DNA of 5,111 bases from Nitriliruptoraceae bacterium (lineage in GTDB: Bacteria > Actinomycetota > Nitriliruptoria > Nitriliruptorales > Nitriliruptoraceae). Position numbers and translations under genes: made by a program. The stretch is taken from the NCBI GenBank assembly GCA_007120485.1, contig SKNP01000155.1, positions 1 to 5,111 on the forward strand, read 5' to 3'. The notes beneath the pieces are model-generated. The model saw nothing but the letters and a program-made list of their open reading frames with translations, did not search any database and was not told where the DNA came from. This document shows positions 1-5,111 of the stretch, piece by piece. Each line of letters opens with the position of its first letter. Position 1 is the first letter of the stretch.

Positions 1-643
1 CGAGCTCGATGACGCGACGACGCATCGAGTCGACGATGTGCTGGTCGTGGGTCGCCATCACCACGGTCGCGCCCGTCCGGTTGATCCGGTCGAGCAGCTT
101 CATGATCCCCACCGAGGTGGAGGGGTCCAGGTTGCCCGTCGGCTCATCGCACAGCAGGATCCGAGGGTTGTTGACGAACGCGCGCGCGACCGAGACGCGC
201 TGCTGCTGCCCGCCGGAGAGCTCGTGGGGGTAGGCGCCCTTCTTCTCGGACAACCCGACCAGGTCGAGCACCTCCGGGACGCGCTTGTCGATCTGGCGTC
301 GGGGCGTGCCGATGACCTCCAGAGCGAAGGCGGTGTTCTCGTACACCGTCTTGCTGGAGAGCAGCTTGAAGTCCTGGAAGACGTAGCCGATCTCCCGCCG
401 GAGCATCGGCACCTTCCAGGGACGCAGGGAACCGAGGTTCTTCCCGGCGACCCACACGTCGCCGTCGTCGGCCATCTGCTCGCGCGTGAGGATCTTCATG
501 AAGGTCGACTTGCCCGACCCCGACGGGCCCACGACGAACACGAACTCACCCTTGGCGACCTCGATCGACACGTCGTTGAGGGCGACGACCTGGTCGTCGG
601 CCCCACGCTTGTAGGTCTTGGTGACGTTCTCGAGCCTGATCAC
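1..643 (-). CDS. ftsE: FtsE, ATP-binding subunit of the FtsEX cell-division complex (3' end cut by window edge)
   Basis: FtsE is the cytoplasmic ABC ATPase that pairs with the membrane protein FtsX at the division septum. FtsEX activates peptidoglycan hydrolases rather than transporting a solute. The visible 214 residues contain every ABC motif in order: Walker A GPSGSGKST (39-47), Q-loop Gln90 in YVFQDFKLL, signature LSGGQ (142-146), Walker B ILLCDEP (162-168) and switch His199. The opening MIRLENVTKTY and the segment YVFQDFKLL are characteristic of FtsE and set it apart from generic ABC ATPases. The family is about 220-230 residues long, so only a short C-terminal tail is missing. The chosen start is GTG at 643-641, which gives the family-typical N-terminus. 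Its ribosome binding site is weak (GGA about 11 bases upstream), and an in-frame GTG lies 19 codons further upstream (700-698). It lies downstream of prfB on the same strand; ftsX would be expected next, beyond the left edge. Confidence 0.97.
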   Translation of the reverse strand, partial: MIRLENVTKTYKRGADDQVVALNDVSIEVAKGEFVFVVGPSGSGKSTFMKILTREQMADDGDVWVAGKNLGSLRPWKVPMLRREIGYVFQDFKLLSSKTVYENTAFALEVIGTPRRQIDKRVPEVLDLVGLSEKKGAYPHELSGGQQQRVSVARAFVNNPRILLCDEPTGNLDPSTSVGIMKLLDRINRTGATVVMATHDQHIVDSMRRRVIEL

Positions 644-925
644 GGCGGCGTCGTTCCGTTTCCGGGGATCGTCGATCGTCCCCGAGGTGGTGGGTCGCAC
701 GTCGGTCACCGGAGCCGGCGCACACCGCCTCCCCCTGGCGGTGGTGATCGCACCGACGACGGGCGCCCGTGCGCGCGCATCGGTCGACCGGCCGGCTGGA
801 CCGGGCCGACGCGGGAGGATACCGCTCGGCGGGCTCGTCTCCGCGCAGCCACGACGCCCAGGAGGGGGCCGTTCGGCCGTGCCTGACGGGAACTCCATGG
901 CCGTGCCACCGGCCAACGCGGCCCG
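644..925 (-). other. prfB-ftsE intergenic spacer (282 bases)
   Basis: No gene is supported here. Open frames on both strands lack family-like sequence and continue as shadows of the neighbouring genes. Read on the minus strand just after the prfB stop, there are small GC-rich inverted repeats: GGCCG/CGGCC with a 6-base loop at 900-915 and GGCC/GGCC with a 4-base loop at 869-880 or nearby. Neither is followed by a T-run, so they are at best weak attenuators. A TATCCT hexamer on the minus strand (821-816) resembles a -10 box, but there is no convincing -35. The spacer is long for an operon junction, so ftsE may have its own promoter as well as read-through from prfB. Confidence 0.5.
663..684 (-). 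repeat. Inverted repeat upstream of the ftsE start
   Basis: Perfect 6-base arms CGGGGA (663-668) and TCCCCG (679-684) flank a 10-base loop. In the minus-strand transcript the hairpin ends about 20 bases before the GTG start of ftsE. It could modulate translation or processing of the ftsE leader. If the upstream GTG at 700-698 is the true start, it is simply coding sequence. In GC-rich DNA a 6-base arm arises by chance fairly often, so function is not established. Confidence 0.3.
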
Positions 926-2044
926 CTAGCTCTGCTCGGCCTCCTGCCGAACGCGCCGGCGCAGCTCCGCTTCCATCAGCCCGTCCAGATCGCCATCGAG
1001 CACCTGCTGGACGTTGCCGGTCTCGTACTCCGACCGGAGGTCCTTGACCATCTGGTAGGGGTGCTGGACGTAGGAACGGATCTGCGAGCCGAAGCCGACG
1101 TTCTGCGCCCCGCCGCGCAGCTCCTCGAGCTCCTCCTCGCGCTTCTGCCGTTCGAGCTCGGCCAGCTTGACCTTCAGCACCCGGATCGCCACGGCCTTGT
1201 TCTGGTGCTGTGACTTCTCGTTCTGGCAGCTGACGACGATGCCGGTGGGCTGGTGGGTGATGCGCACCGCCGAGTCGGTGGTGTTCACGCTCTGCCCACC
1301 CGGGCCCGACGAGCGGTAGACGTCCACCCGGATGTCCTCGTCGGGCACCTCGACGTCCGTTTCGACGTCCGGCAGGACCGGGACGACGTCCACCAGTGCG
1401 AACGAGGTCTGGCGACGGGCCTGGGAGTCGAACGGGCTGATGCGCACCAACCGGTGCACGCCGTGCTCGACCGACAGCCACCCGTAGGCATCCGGGCCGC
1501 GGACCTCGAAGGTCGTCGACTTCAGCCCGGCTTCCTCACCGAAGGACTGGTCGTACACCTCGACCTGGTAGCCGCGGTTCTCCGCCCACCGCAGGTACAT
1601 CCGCTGGAGCAGCTGCGCCCAGTCCATGGCGTCGACGCCGCCCTCGCCCGCGTGGACCGAGACGATCGCATCGGAGCTGTCGTGCTCGCCAGCGAGCATC
1701 GTGACGACCTCGAGGCGGTCGAGTTCGGCGGTGAGCTCCTTGATGCCGACCGCGACCTCCGACGCGGAGCCGTCGTCGTCCTCCTCCTGGGCCAGCTGCT
1801 CGAGCACCTCGAGGTCCTCGACCTTGGCCAGGAGCCGGTCGTAGCGCTTGAGCTCGTCCTCGAGCCGGGAGAGCTCGGTCGTGACCTGTCGCGCCCGGTC
1901 GGTGTCGTCCCACAGATCGGGCTGGGCCGCGAGATCCTGGAGCTCGCCGAGCCGATCACGCTTGCCCGCGACGTCCAGGTCAGCCTCGAGCTTCGCGACG
2001 CGCTCGCGTTGCGCGTCGAGCGCGTCGTCGTGGCTTGCGGCCAT
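926..2044 (-). CDS. prfB: Peptide chain release factor 2 (RF2)
   Basis: RF2 recognises UGA and UAA stop codons in the ribosomal A site and triggers peptidyl-tRNA hydrolysis. The 372-residue product matches the family length. It shows an N-terminal helical, heavily charged domain (about 1-110), the SPF tripeptide at 203-205 (RISPFDSQ) that gives RF2 its stop-codon specificity, and the universal GGQ catalytic loop at 249-251 (SSGPGGQSVNTTDSAV). The C-terminal helical part ends normally at a TAG stop (928-926). The ATG at 2044-2042 is supported by a GAGGAG ribosome binding site 9 bases upstream, and an in-frame TAG ten codons upstream excludes an earlier start. The N-terminal coding region contains no in-frame UGA or CUUUGA slippery site, so the autoregulatory +1 frameshift known from E. 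coli prfB is absent. Its position upstream of ftsE is the usual actinobacterial arrangement. It is divergent from the genes to its right. Confidence 0.98.
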   Translation of the reverse strand: MAASHDDALDAQRERVAKLEADLDVAGKRDRLGELQDLAAQPDLWDDTDRARQVTTELSRLEDELKRYDRLLAKVEDLEVLEQLAQEEDDDGSASEVAVGIKELTAELDRLEVVTMLAGEHDSSDAIVSVHAGEGGVDAMDWAQLLQRMYLRWAENRGYQVEVYDQSFGEEAGLKSTTFEVRGPDAYGWLSVEHGVHRLVRISPFDSQARRQTSFALVDVVPVLPDVETDVEVPDEDIRVDVYRSSGPGGQSVNTTDSAVRITHQPTGIVVSCQNEKSQHQNKAVAIRVLKVKLAELERQKREEELEELRGGAQNVGFGSQIRSYVQHPYQMVKDLRSEYETGNVQQVLDGDLDGLMEAELRRRVRQEAEQS

Positions 2045-2053
2045 GTGCGGGGA

Positions 2054-2059
2054 CTCCTC
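2054..2059 (-). promoter_or_regulatory. Ribosome binding site of prfB
   Basis: On the minus strand this reads GAGGAG and ends 9 bases before the ATG at 2044-2042. It is a strong match to the anti-Shine-Dalgarno sequence and confirms the prfB start. Confidence 0.85.
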
Positions 2060-2077
2060 GAACGGATGTGGGCCTCG

Positions 2078-2083
2078 ATGCTA
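2078..2083 (-). promoter_or_regulatory. Possible -10 element for prfB
   Basis: TAGCAT on the minus strand fits the TANNNT pattern of actinobacterial sigma-70-type -10 boxes. It lies 33 bases before the prfB ATG, leaving room for a leader of roughly 25 bases. No good -35 hexamer is present at 16-18 bases upstream, so this is a weak suggestion only. Confidence 0.3.
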
Positions 2084-2241
2084 GCGAGCGGTCCGAACCG
2101 GCCGACCCGATGCCGAGGAGCCTGACGGGCGTTCGCCGCACAGGCCAACGGGGGGAGGCAACCCCGCGGCGGTGGGAGCGGTCTGACAGGGAGGCGTGGT
2201 CCGAACGCGACCAAGCGGCGCCCCCGGGGACGACCGACGGA

Positions 2242-2285
2242 CCACCTCGACGACCACCGACGACCCACCTCGACGACCACCGACG
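2242..2285. repeat. Two-copy 21-base direct repeat
   Basis: Two perfect copies of a 21-base unit (beginning CCACCTCGACGACC) occupy 2242-2262 and 2265-2285, separated by 2 bases. A partial third echo (CGACCGACGGACCACC) precedes them. They lie 30-70 bases upstream of the small ORF. They may be paired protein-binding sites or slippage-generated sequence. The composition is simple, so slippage is the more cautious reading. Confidence 0.7.
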
Positions 2286-2297
2286 GCCCGACCGTCG
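2281..2297 (+). promoter_or_regulatory. Small hairpin in the leader of the membrane ORF
   Basis: Perfect 6-base arms CGACGG (2281-2286) and CCGTCG (2292-2297) flank a 5-base loop. It ends 5 bases before the ribosome binding site of the small ORF. It could act as a leader structure affecting translation, but there is no T-run, so it is not a terminator. Function is inferred from position only. Confidence 0.35.
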
Positions 2298-2301
2298 AGA
2301 C

Positions 2302-2306
2302 GGGAG
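2302..2306 (+). promoter_or_regulatory. Ribosome binding site of the small membrane ORF
   Basis: GGGAG lies 8 bases before the ATG at 2315. Its spacing and sequence support translation of this short frame and fix its start. Confidence 0.65.
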
Positions 2307-2314
2307 CGAGACCC

Positions 2315-2461
2315 ATGACCCATCTGGTGATCATCGTCCTGATACTGGCCACCGCCACGGTGGCGACCGGCATCGCGCTGCCCCTGGCCGAACGCAACGA
2401 GCGTCGCCCACGCGACGAGGAACACGACCCGATCGTCTCGGAAGTGGCCGTCAACCGCTGA
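2315..2461 (+). CDS. Small single-pass membrane peptide, 48 residues, unknown function
   Basis: I do not recognise a family. The peptide begins MTHLVIIVLILATATVATG. Residues about 3-25 form one hydrophobic helix (VIIVLILATATVATGIALPLA), followed by a charged tail (ERNERRPRDEEHD, 26-38) and a short end EVAVNR. The Arg-rich tail just after the helix suggests a cytoplasmic C-terminus. No cysteine lipobox or signal peptidase site is evident, so it is probably an anchored micro-protein rather than a secreted one. Support for coding comes from a GGGAG ribosome binding site 8 bases upstream, a clear hydrophobic-then-charged design and GC-rich third positions like its neighbours. It lies 149 bases before the fusion gene on the same strand and might share its transcript. 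Its TGA stop lies in the first copy of a 27-base tandem repeat, and the two further copies repeat the same stop in the same frame. It could be a chance frame in GC-rich DNA, but I consider translation more likely than not. Confidence 0.65.
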   Translation: MTHLVIIVLILATATVATGIALPLAERNERRPRDEEHDPIVSEVAVNR

Positions 2462-2525
2462 GCGGTCCACCTGGCCGCCAACCGCTGAGCGGTCCACCTG
2501 GCCGCCAACGGCTGAGCGGTCCAGA
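2445..2525. repeat. Three tandem copies of a 27-base unit, each with a short palindrome
   Basis: Copies run 2445-2471, 2472-2498 and 2499-2525. They differ at only a few bases: T for C early in copy 1, G for C in the copy 3 palindrome, and the final bases of copy 3. Copies 1 and 2 contain the perfect palindrome ACCGCTGAGCGGT (2454-2466 and 2481-2493); in copy 3 (2508-2520) one arm base is changed. The TGA in the palindrome is the stop of the 48-residue ORF. Because the unit is nine codons long, read-through would meet the same stop again in copies 2 and 3. The array could be a set of operators for the downstream fusion gene, a weak terminator cluster for the small ORF, or a recent slippage duplication. 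Confidence 0.85.
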
Positions 2526-2610
2526 TCGAGCGCCGCGGTAGGTTCCCGCCCGTGGGGCATCGGCCGGGCGATCCGGCCCTCGCGGCCCCGCGGTGCGAGG
2601 AGCGGATCCG
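2462..2610. other. Spacer between the small ORF and the fusion gene
   Basis: The first part is the remainder of the 27-base repeat array. After it comes a GC-rich stretch with a TAGGTT (2539-2544) that fits a loose TANNNT -10 pattern about 65 bases before the fusion gene start. No -35-like hexamer stands at the usual distance. A promoter here is plausible, but transcription from upstream of the small ORF is equally possible. Confidence 0.35.
2597..2602 (+). promoter_or_regulatory. Ribosome binding site that fixes the start of the monooxygenase-hydrolase gene
   Basis: GAGGAG ends 8 bases before the ATG at 2611-2613, which is ideal spacing. An in-frame GTG at 2593 would place this motif inside the coding sequence and has no such site upstream, so the ATG is preferred. 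Confidence 0.85.
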
Positions 2611-4992
2611 ATGGGCAGCACGCGTCAGCCCGGCTCCGCGGCCACCGGTGGTGGCGGCACGCCGATCCCGCAGGGCGACCCGTCGGATCGCGACCACCTC
2701 GACGACCGACGCGATCGCGTGCTGGTGGTCGGCGCCGGCAGCTCGGGGTTGTCGGCAGCGAAGAACCTGCGCGAACGCGGCTTCACCGTCGACCTGGTCG
2801 AACGCGAACCGGCGATCGGCGGCAACTGGAACATCGACGGGTCGCACAGCCGGGTGTACGCCTCCACCCGGATGATCTCCTCCAAGCCGTTCACGCAGTT
2901 CCCCGACTTCCCCATGCCGGACGCCGACCCGGACTACCTCCACCACACGCAGGTGCTGGCCTACCTGCAGCGCTACGCCGCCCACTTCGGCCTGGACGAC
3001 CTGGTCGAGCTGGACACCGAGGTGATCGGCTGCGAGCCGCTGGCGGACGGCGGCTGGGAGCTGACGCTCGACCGCCCCGCGGGCACGACCCGCCGGCGCT
3101 ACGGCCACCTCGTCGTCGCCAACGGGCACAACTGGTACCCGAAGATGCCCACCTACCCGGGGCAGGACGGCTTCACCGGCGAGGTGATCCACGCCGCCGA
3201 CTACCACCACAGCGACCGGTTCGCGGGCAAGCGTGTGGTGGTCGTCGGTGCGGGCAACACCGGCTGCGACCTGGTCGTCGAGGCTGCGCAGCGCGCCGAC
3301 GCCGCGTACCACTCGACGCGGCGCGGTTACTGGTACGCGCCCAAGTACACCTTCGGGCGTCCCTCGGACCAGGTCAGCGACCTGATCTTCTCGCTGCGGT
3401 TGCCGATGCGTCTGACCCAGACGCTGTTCGAGTCCACCGCTCGGCTGACGGTCGGCCGCCACGAGGACGTCGGGTTGCCCCGCCCCGACCACCGGTTCCT
3501 CGAGACCCACCCGATCGTCAACCAGCAGCTGACCTACTTCGTGCGCCACGGCGCGATCGAACCGGTCCCCGACATCGAGCGGTTCGAGCGTGACGAGGTC
3601 GTGTTCACCGACGGGCGCCGGGTCACCGCCGACCTGGTGGTGTTCGCCACCGGCTACCTGATCCGGTTCCCGTTCCTGCCCCGCGGCACGTTCCCCGGTG
3701 AGGACGACCACCCCGAGCTGTTCCGCAACGTCCTGCACCCCGATCGCATGGACATCGCCGTGATCGGGTTGATCCAGCCCGACTCGGGCCAGTTCTGCCT
3801 CGTCCACTGGCAGAGCGTGATGCTCGCCCGGTTCCTCGAGTTGCAGCAGCGCGACCCGGACGGTGCCCGCGACTACCTCGCTCGCGCCCGGTCGCAGCTG
3901 GACGACCGCTCCCAGGGCGGGATCGACCTGATCGACTCCACCCGCCACTACGTCGAGGTGGAGCACGCCGACTACGTGCGGGCGCTCGCCCGCGAGATCC
4001 GCGAACTCGACGGGAACCTGACGGGGAGCGGACGTGCCCAGGGCCGCGAGGTGGTGGCCGGGGATGACGAGGCGCTGGCCCAGGGCCGCGAGGCGGTGGC
4101 CGAGGGTGAGGAGCCCGGGACCGGGACCGGCGGCCAGGTGGTACGGCGCGGCGAGCCGGTGCTGCGGCGAGCCGACTGGACGTTCCCGCCACCGCCGGTC
4201 GAGCGCGAGATCGTCTCGGCCGAACCGGCCGACCCCGACCCGGACCGTCCGCCGCTGCTGTTCGTCCACGGCGCCTGGATGGGGGCGTGGGCGTTCGAGC
4301 GGTGGTTGCCGGACGCCGCGGACGCGGGCTGGCAGGCGTACGCCGTCAGCCTGCGCGGCCACGGCGACAGCCAGACCCCGGACCGGTTCGGGCGGACGAC
4401 CCTGCGACACTACGAGCACGACGTGCTGCAGGCGATCGCGCAACTGCCGGCCCCGCCGGTGCTGATCGGCCACTCGATGGGCGCCGCGGTCGTCCAGAGC
4501 GTCCTCGAGCGCTACCGCAGCGCACCCGCCGCGGCGCTGGTCTGTCCCGCTCCCCCGGGCCACGGGCTCGAGGTCGCCACCGGGATGCTGCGGCACGAGC
4601 CTCGCATGGTCGGCCGGGTCCTCCTCGGCGCCTCGCCCCGCCCGTCGACCGCGACGCTGTTCGGCGACGACGTCGACCCGGAGGTCGCTGCGGAGGTCAT
4701 CGCCCGTCTGGGTGCCGAGTCGAGGGTGGTGCCGGTCCAGGTCTCCCTGCCGCGCCGGCACCCGGACGTGCGCACCCCCGTGAAGGTGCTCGGTGGCGGA
4801 CTCGACCGGTTGGTGCCACCGCACGCGGTGCTCCGCACGGCGCGGGCCTACGGCACGCGGGCGCACCTGTTCCGCGGTATGGGGCACCTGCTGATGTTCG
4901 AGCGCGGCTGGCGATCACCGCTGACGCTGATCCTCGACTGGCTCGAGCGAGACATCGTGGCCGCGACGCGGCGGCCGCAGCCGTCACGCTGA
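2611..4992 (+). CDS. Two-domain enzyme: flavin-containing monooxygenase fused to an alpha/beta hydrolase
   Basis: The 793-residue product joins two complete enzymes. Residues 1-34 are a Gly/Pro/Asp-rich tail without a signal peptide. Residues about 36-465 are a class B flavin monooxygenase: FAD motif GAGSSG (41-46), the GGNW segment (70-73), FMO fingerprint FxGxxxHxxxY (FTGEVIHAADY, 188-198), NADPH motif GAGNTG (213-218), FATGY (345-349) and GLIQP (386-390). Residues about 470-545 are an acidic Gly-rich linker. Residues about 546-785 are an alpha/beta hydrolase with oxyanion-region HGAW (553-556), nucleophile elbow GHSMG (Ser622), probable acid Asp732 in GGGLDRLVPP and His759 in GMGHLLMF. Such flavoproteins use NADPH and O2 to oxygenate N, S or carbonyl carbon. 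Joined to a hydrolase, conversion of a ketone to an ester and then its hydrolysis is a sensible inference, but no substrate is visible. Both catalytic sets look intact, codon use is uniform across the junction, and no transmembrane segment is seen, so it should be cytosolic. The ATG start rests on GAGGAG 8 bases upstream. Confidence 0.93.
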   Translation: MGSTRQPGSAATGGGGTPIPQGDPSDRDHLDDRRDRVLVVGAGSSGLSAAKNLRERGFTVDLVEREPAIGGNWNIDGSHSRVYASTRMISSKPFTQFPDFPMPDADPDYLHHTQVLAYLQRYAAHFGLDDLVELDTEVIGCEPLADGGWELTLDRPAGTTRRRYGHLVVANGHNWYPKMPTYPGQDGFTGEVIHAADYHHSDRFAGKRVVVVGAGNTGCDLVVEAAQRADAAYHSTRRGYWYAPKYTFGRPSDQVSDLIFSLRLPMRLTQTLFESTARLTVGRHEDVGLPRPDHRFLETHPIVNQQLTYFVRHGAIEPVPDIERFERDEVVFTDGRRVTADLVVFATGYLIRFPFLPRGTFPGEDDHPELFRNVLHPDRMDIAVIGLIQPDSGQFCLVHWQSVMLARFLELQQRDPDGARDYLARARSQLDDRSQGGIDLIDSTRHYVEVEHADYVRALAREIRELDGNLTGSGRAQGREVVAGDDEALAQGREAVAEGEEPGTGTGGQVVRRGEPVLRRADWTFPPPPVEREIVSAEPADPDPDRPPLLFVHGAWMGAWAFERWLPDAADAGWQAYAVSLRGHGDSQTPDRFGRTTLRHYEHDVLQAIAQLPAPPVLIGHSMGAAVVQSVLERYRSAPAAALVCPAPPGHGLEVATGMLRHEPRMVGRVLLGASPRPSTATLFGDDVDPEVAAEVIARLGAESRVVPVQVSLPRRHPDVRTPVKVLGGGLDRLVPPHAVLRTARAYGTRAHLFRGMGHLLMFERGWRSPLTLILDWLERDIVAATRRPQPSR
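4036..4102 (+). repeat. Direct repeat inside the interdomain linker of the fusion enzyme
   Basis: Two 25-base copies (4036-4060 and 4078-4102, one mismatch) recur with a 42-base period, equal to 14 codons. The encoded linker reads AQGREVVAGDDEAL and then AQGREAVAEGEEPG (residues 476-503). The period keeps frame, and the repeat lies exactly between the two enzyme domains, so linker length may vary between relatives by gain or loss of units. Confidence 0.85.
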
Positions 4993-5111
4993 CCCGGCGG
5001 TGGCCCGTGCCGCTGGGCCGTCGCGCTGGTCGGGGCTGCTGGTCCGGCGCCGCGGCAAACGGCGTCAGCGATTCCAGCACGCGATGCAGATTCCCCGCCT
5101 CGGCTTTCACG
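4993..5111. other. Right-edge non-coding stretch with a possible weak terminator
   Basis: No gene can be supported in these 119 bases. GGCCC (5002-5006) and GGGCC (5015-5019) could form a 5-base-pair stem with an 8-base loop shortly after the fusion gene stop. There is no T-run, so it is at best a weak terminator. From about 5055 the sequence is less GC-rich (roughly 63 percent by hand count). Read leftwards from 5110 it opens a frame VKAEAGNLHRVLESLTPF that runs into the hydrolase gene in antisense. That frame uses AAA, AAT, CAT and TTT codons unlike the rest of the window, and I cannot assign it. Confidence 0.3.

Larger units (their letters stand above)
2045..2314. other. Divergent intergenic region between prfB and the small membrane ORF
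   Basis: These 270 bases separate the leftward prfB from the rightward genes and must contain the prfB promoter and probably one for the rightward genes. The part nearest prfB holds its ribosome binding site and a possible -10. The part nearest the small ORF is low in complexity, built from CGACGACCACC-like words, and ends in a small hairpin and a ribosome binding site. I see no RNA gene and no convincing rightward promoter: a TCTGACA at 2182-2188 is -35-like but has no partner -10. Frames open across this stretch look like non-coding GC-rich shadows. Confidence 0.5.

Noticed and set aside
38..886. A 282-codon plus-strand frame opposite ftsE and the spacer
   Set aside because: It mirrors ftsE, whose motifs are unambiguous, and has a His/Arg/Asp/Leu-rich composition typical of a reverse-strand shadow.
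1253..2125. A 290-codon plus-strand frame opposite prfB
   Set aside because: prfB on the other strand has SPF, GGQ and a strong ribosome binding site; this frame has none of these and no family resemblance.
2445..2525. A CRISPR array
   Set aside because: The 27-base copies are directly abutting with no spacers, there are only three, and no cas gene is nearby.
2035..2541. A 168-codon plus-strand frame ending in repeated QPLSGPPGR units
   Set aside because: It reads the 27-base repeat and the CGACGACC repeat in another frame, starts inside prfB and has no ribosome binding site. The apparent peptide repeats only reflect the DNA repeats.
2611..2715. A secretion signal (Sec or Tat) on the fusion enzyme
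   Set aside because: The first 34 residues are polar and rich in Gly, Pro and Asp with no hydrophobic core. The DRRDR before the FAD strand is not a twin-arginine motif followed by a hydrophobic stretch.
1522..4887. A 1121-codon open frame on the minus strand across prfB, the small ORF and the fusion gene
   Set aside because: It is antisense to the motif-rich fusion gene and overlaps prfB in a wrong frame. Its product is a repetitive Arg/Val/Gly/Asp mixture with no recognisable domain. Long antisense frames are expected in DNA with strong GC bias at third positions.
4697..5110. A minus-strand gene entering from the right edge
   Set aside because: About 296 bases of it would be antisense to the conserved end of the hydrolase, and the sequence becomes Arg/Ala/Pro-rich shadow. 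Only the first 20 or so codons look different, which is too little to call.

Overview
The window is GC-rich chromosomal DNA, with G or C in most third codon positions and GTG used as a start. It carries prfB immediately upstream of ftsE on the same strand. That gene order is typical of Actinomycetota, where ftsX usually follows. An actinobacterial origin is therefore the best reading, but genus or order cannot be fixed from this sequence alone.

Left half, minus strand. prfB (peptide chain release factor 2, complete) is transcribed leftwards and is followed after about 280 bases by ftsE (ATPase of the FtsEX divisome complex), whose last few codons run off the left edge. Both are ordinary housekeeping genes with all key motifs intact. 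prfB is one uninterrupted frame without the in-frame UGA frameshift found in many bacterial prfB genes. The spacer between the two genes holds small inverted repeats and a possible alternative upstream ftsE start.

Middle. From about 2045 to 2610 the strand switches. This divergent region holds the prfB leader and possible promoter, a 21-base direct repeat followed by a small hairpin, and a 48-codon ORF for a single-pass membrane peptide with a good ribosome binding site. A 27-base unit occurs three times in tandem from the 3' end of that ORF. Each copy carries the ORF's TGA stop inside a short palindrome, which is imperfect in the third copy.

Right half, plus strand. A single 793-codon gene fuses a complete class B flavin-containing monooxygenase (two Rossmann nucleotide-binding motifs and the FMO fingerprint) to a complete alpha/beta hydrolase (GHSMG nucleophile elbow plus plausible Asp and His). 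The two are joined by an acidic, Gly-rich linker containing an internal 14-residue duplication. The attractive but unproven reading is a self-contained two-step enzyme: the flavoprotein oxygenates a substrate, for example a ketone to an ester by Baeyer-Villiger chemistry, and the hydrolase opens the product. The last 119 bases hold no gene that can be supported and look slightly less GC-rich at the very edge.

The fusion enzyme is the item most deserving follow-up. Next are the stop-codon-containing triplicate repeat just upstream of it and the small membrane peptide.
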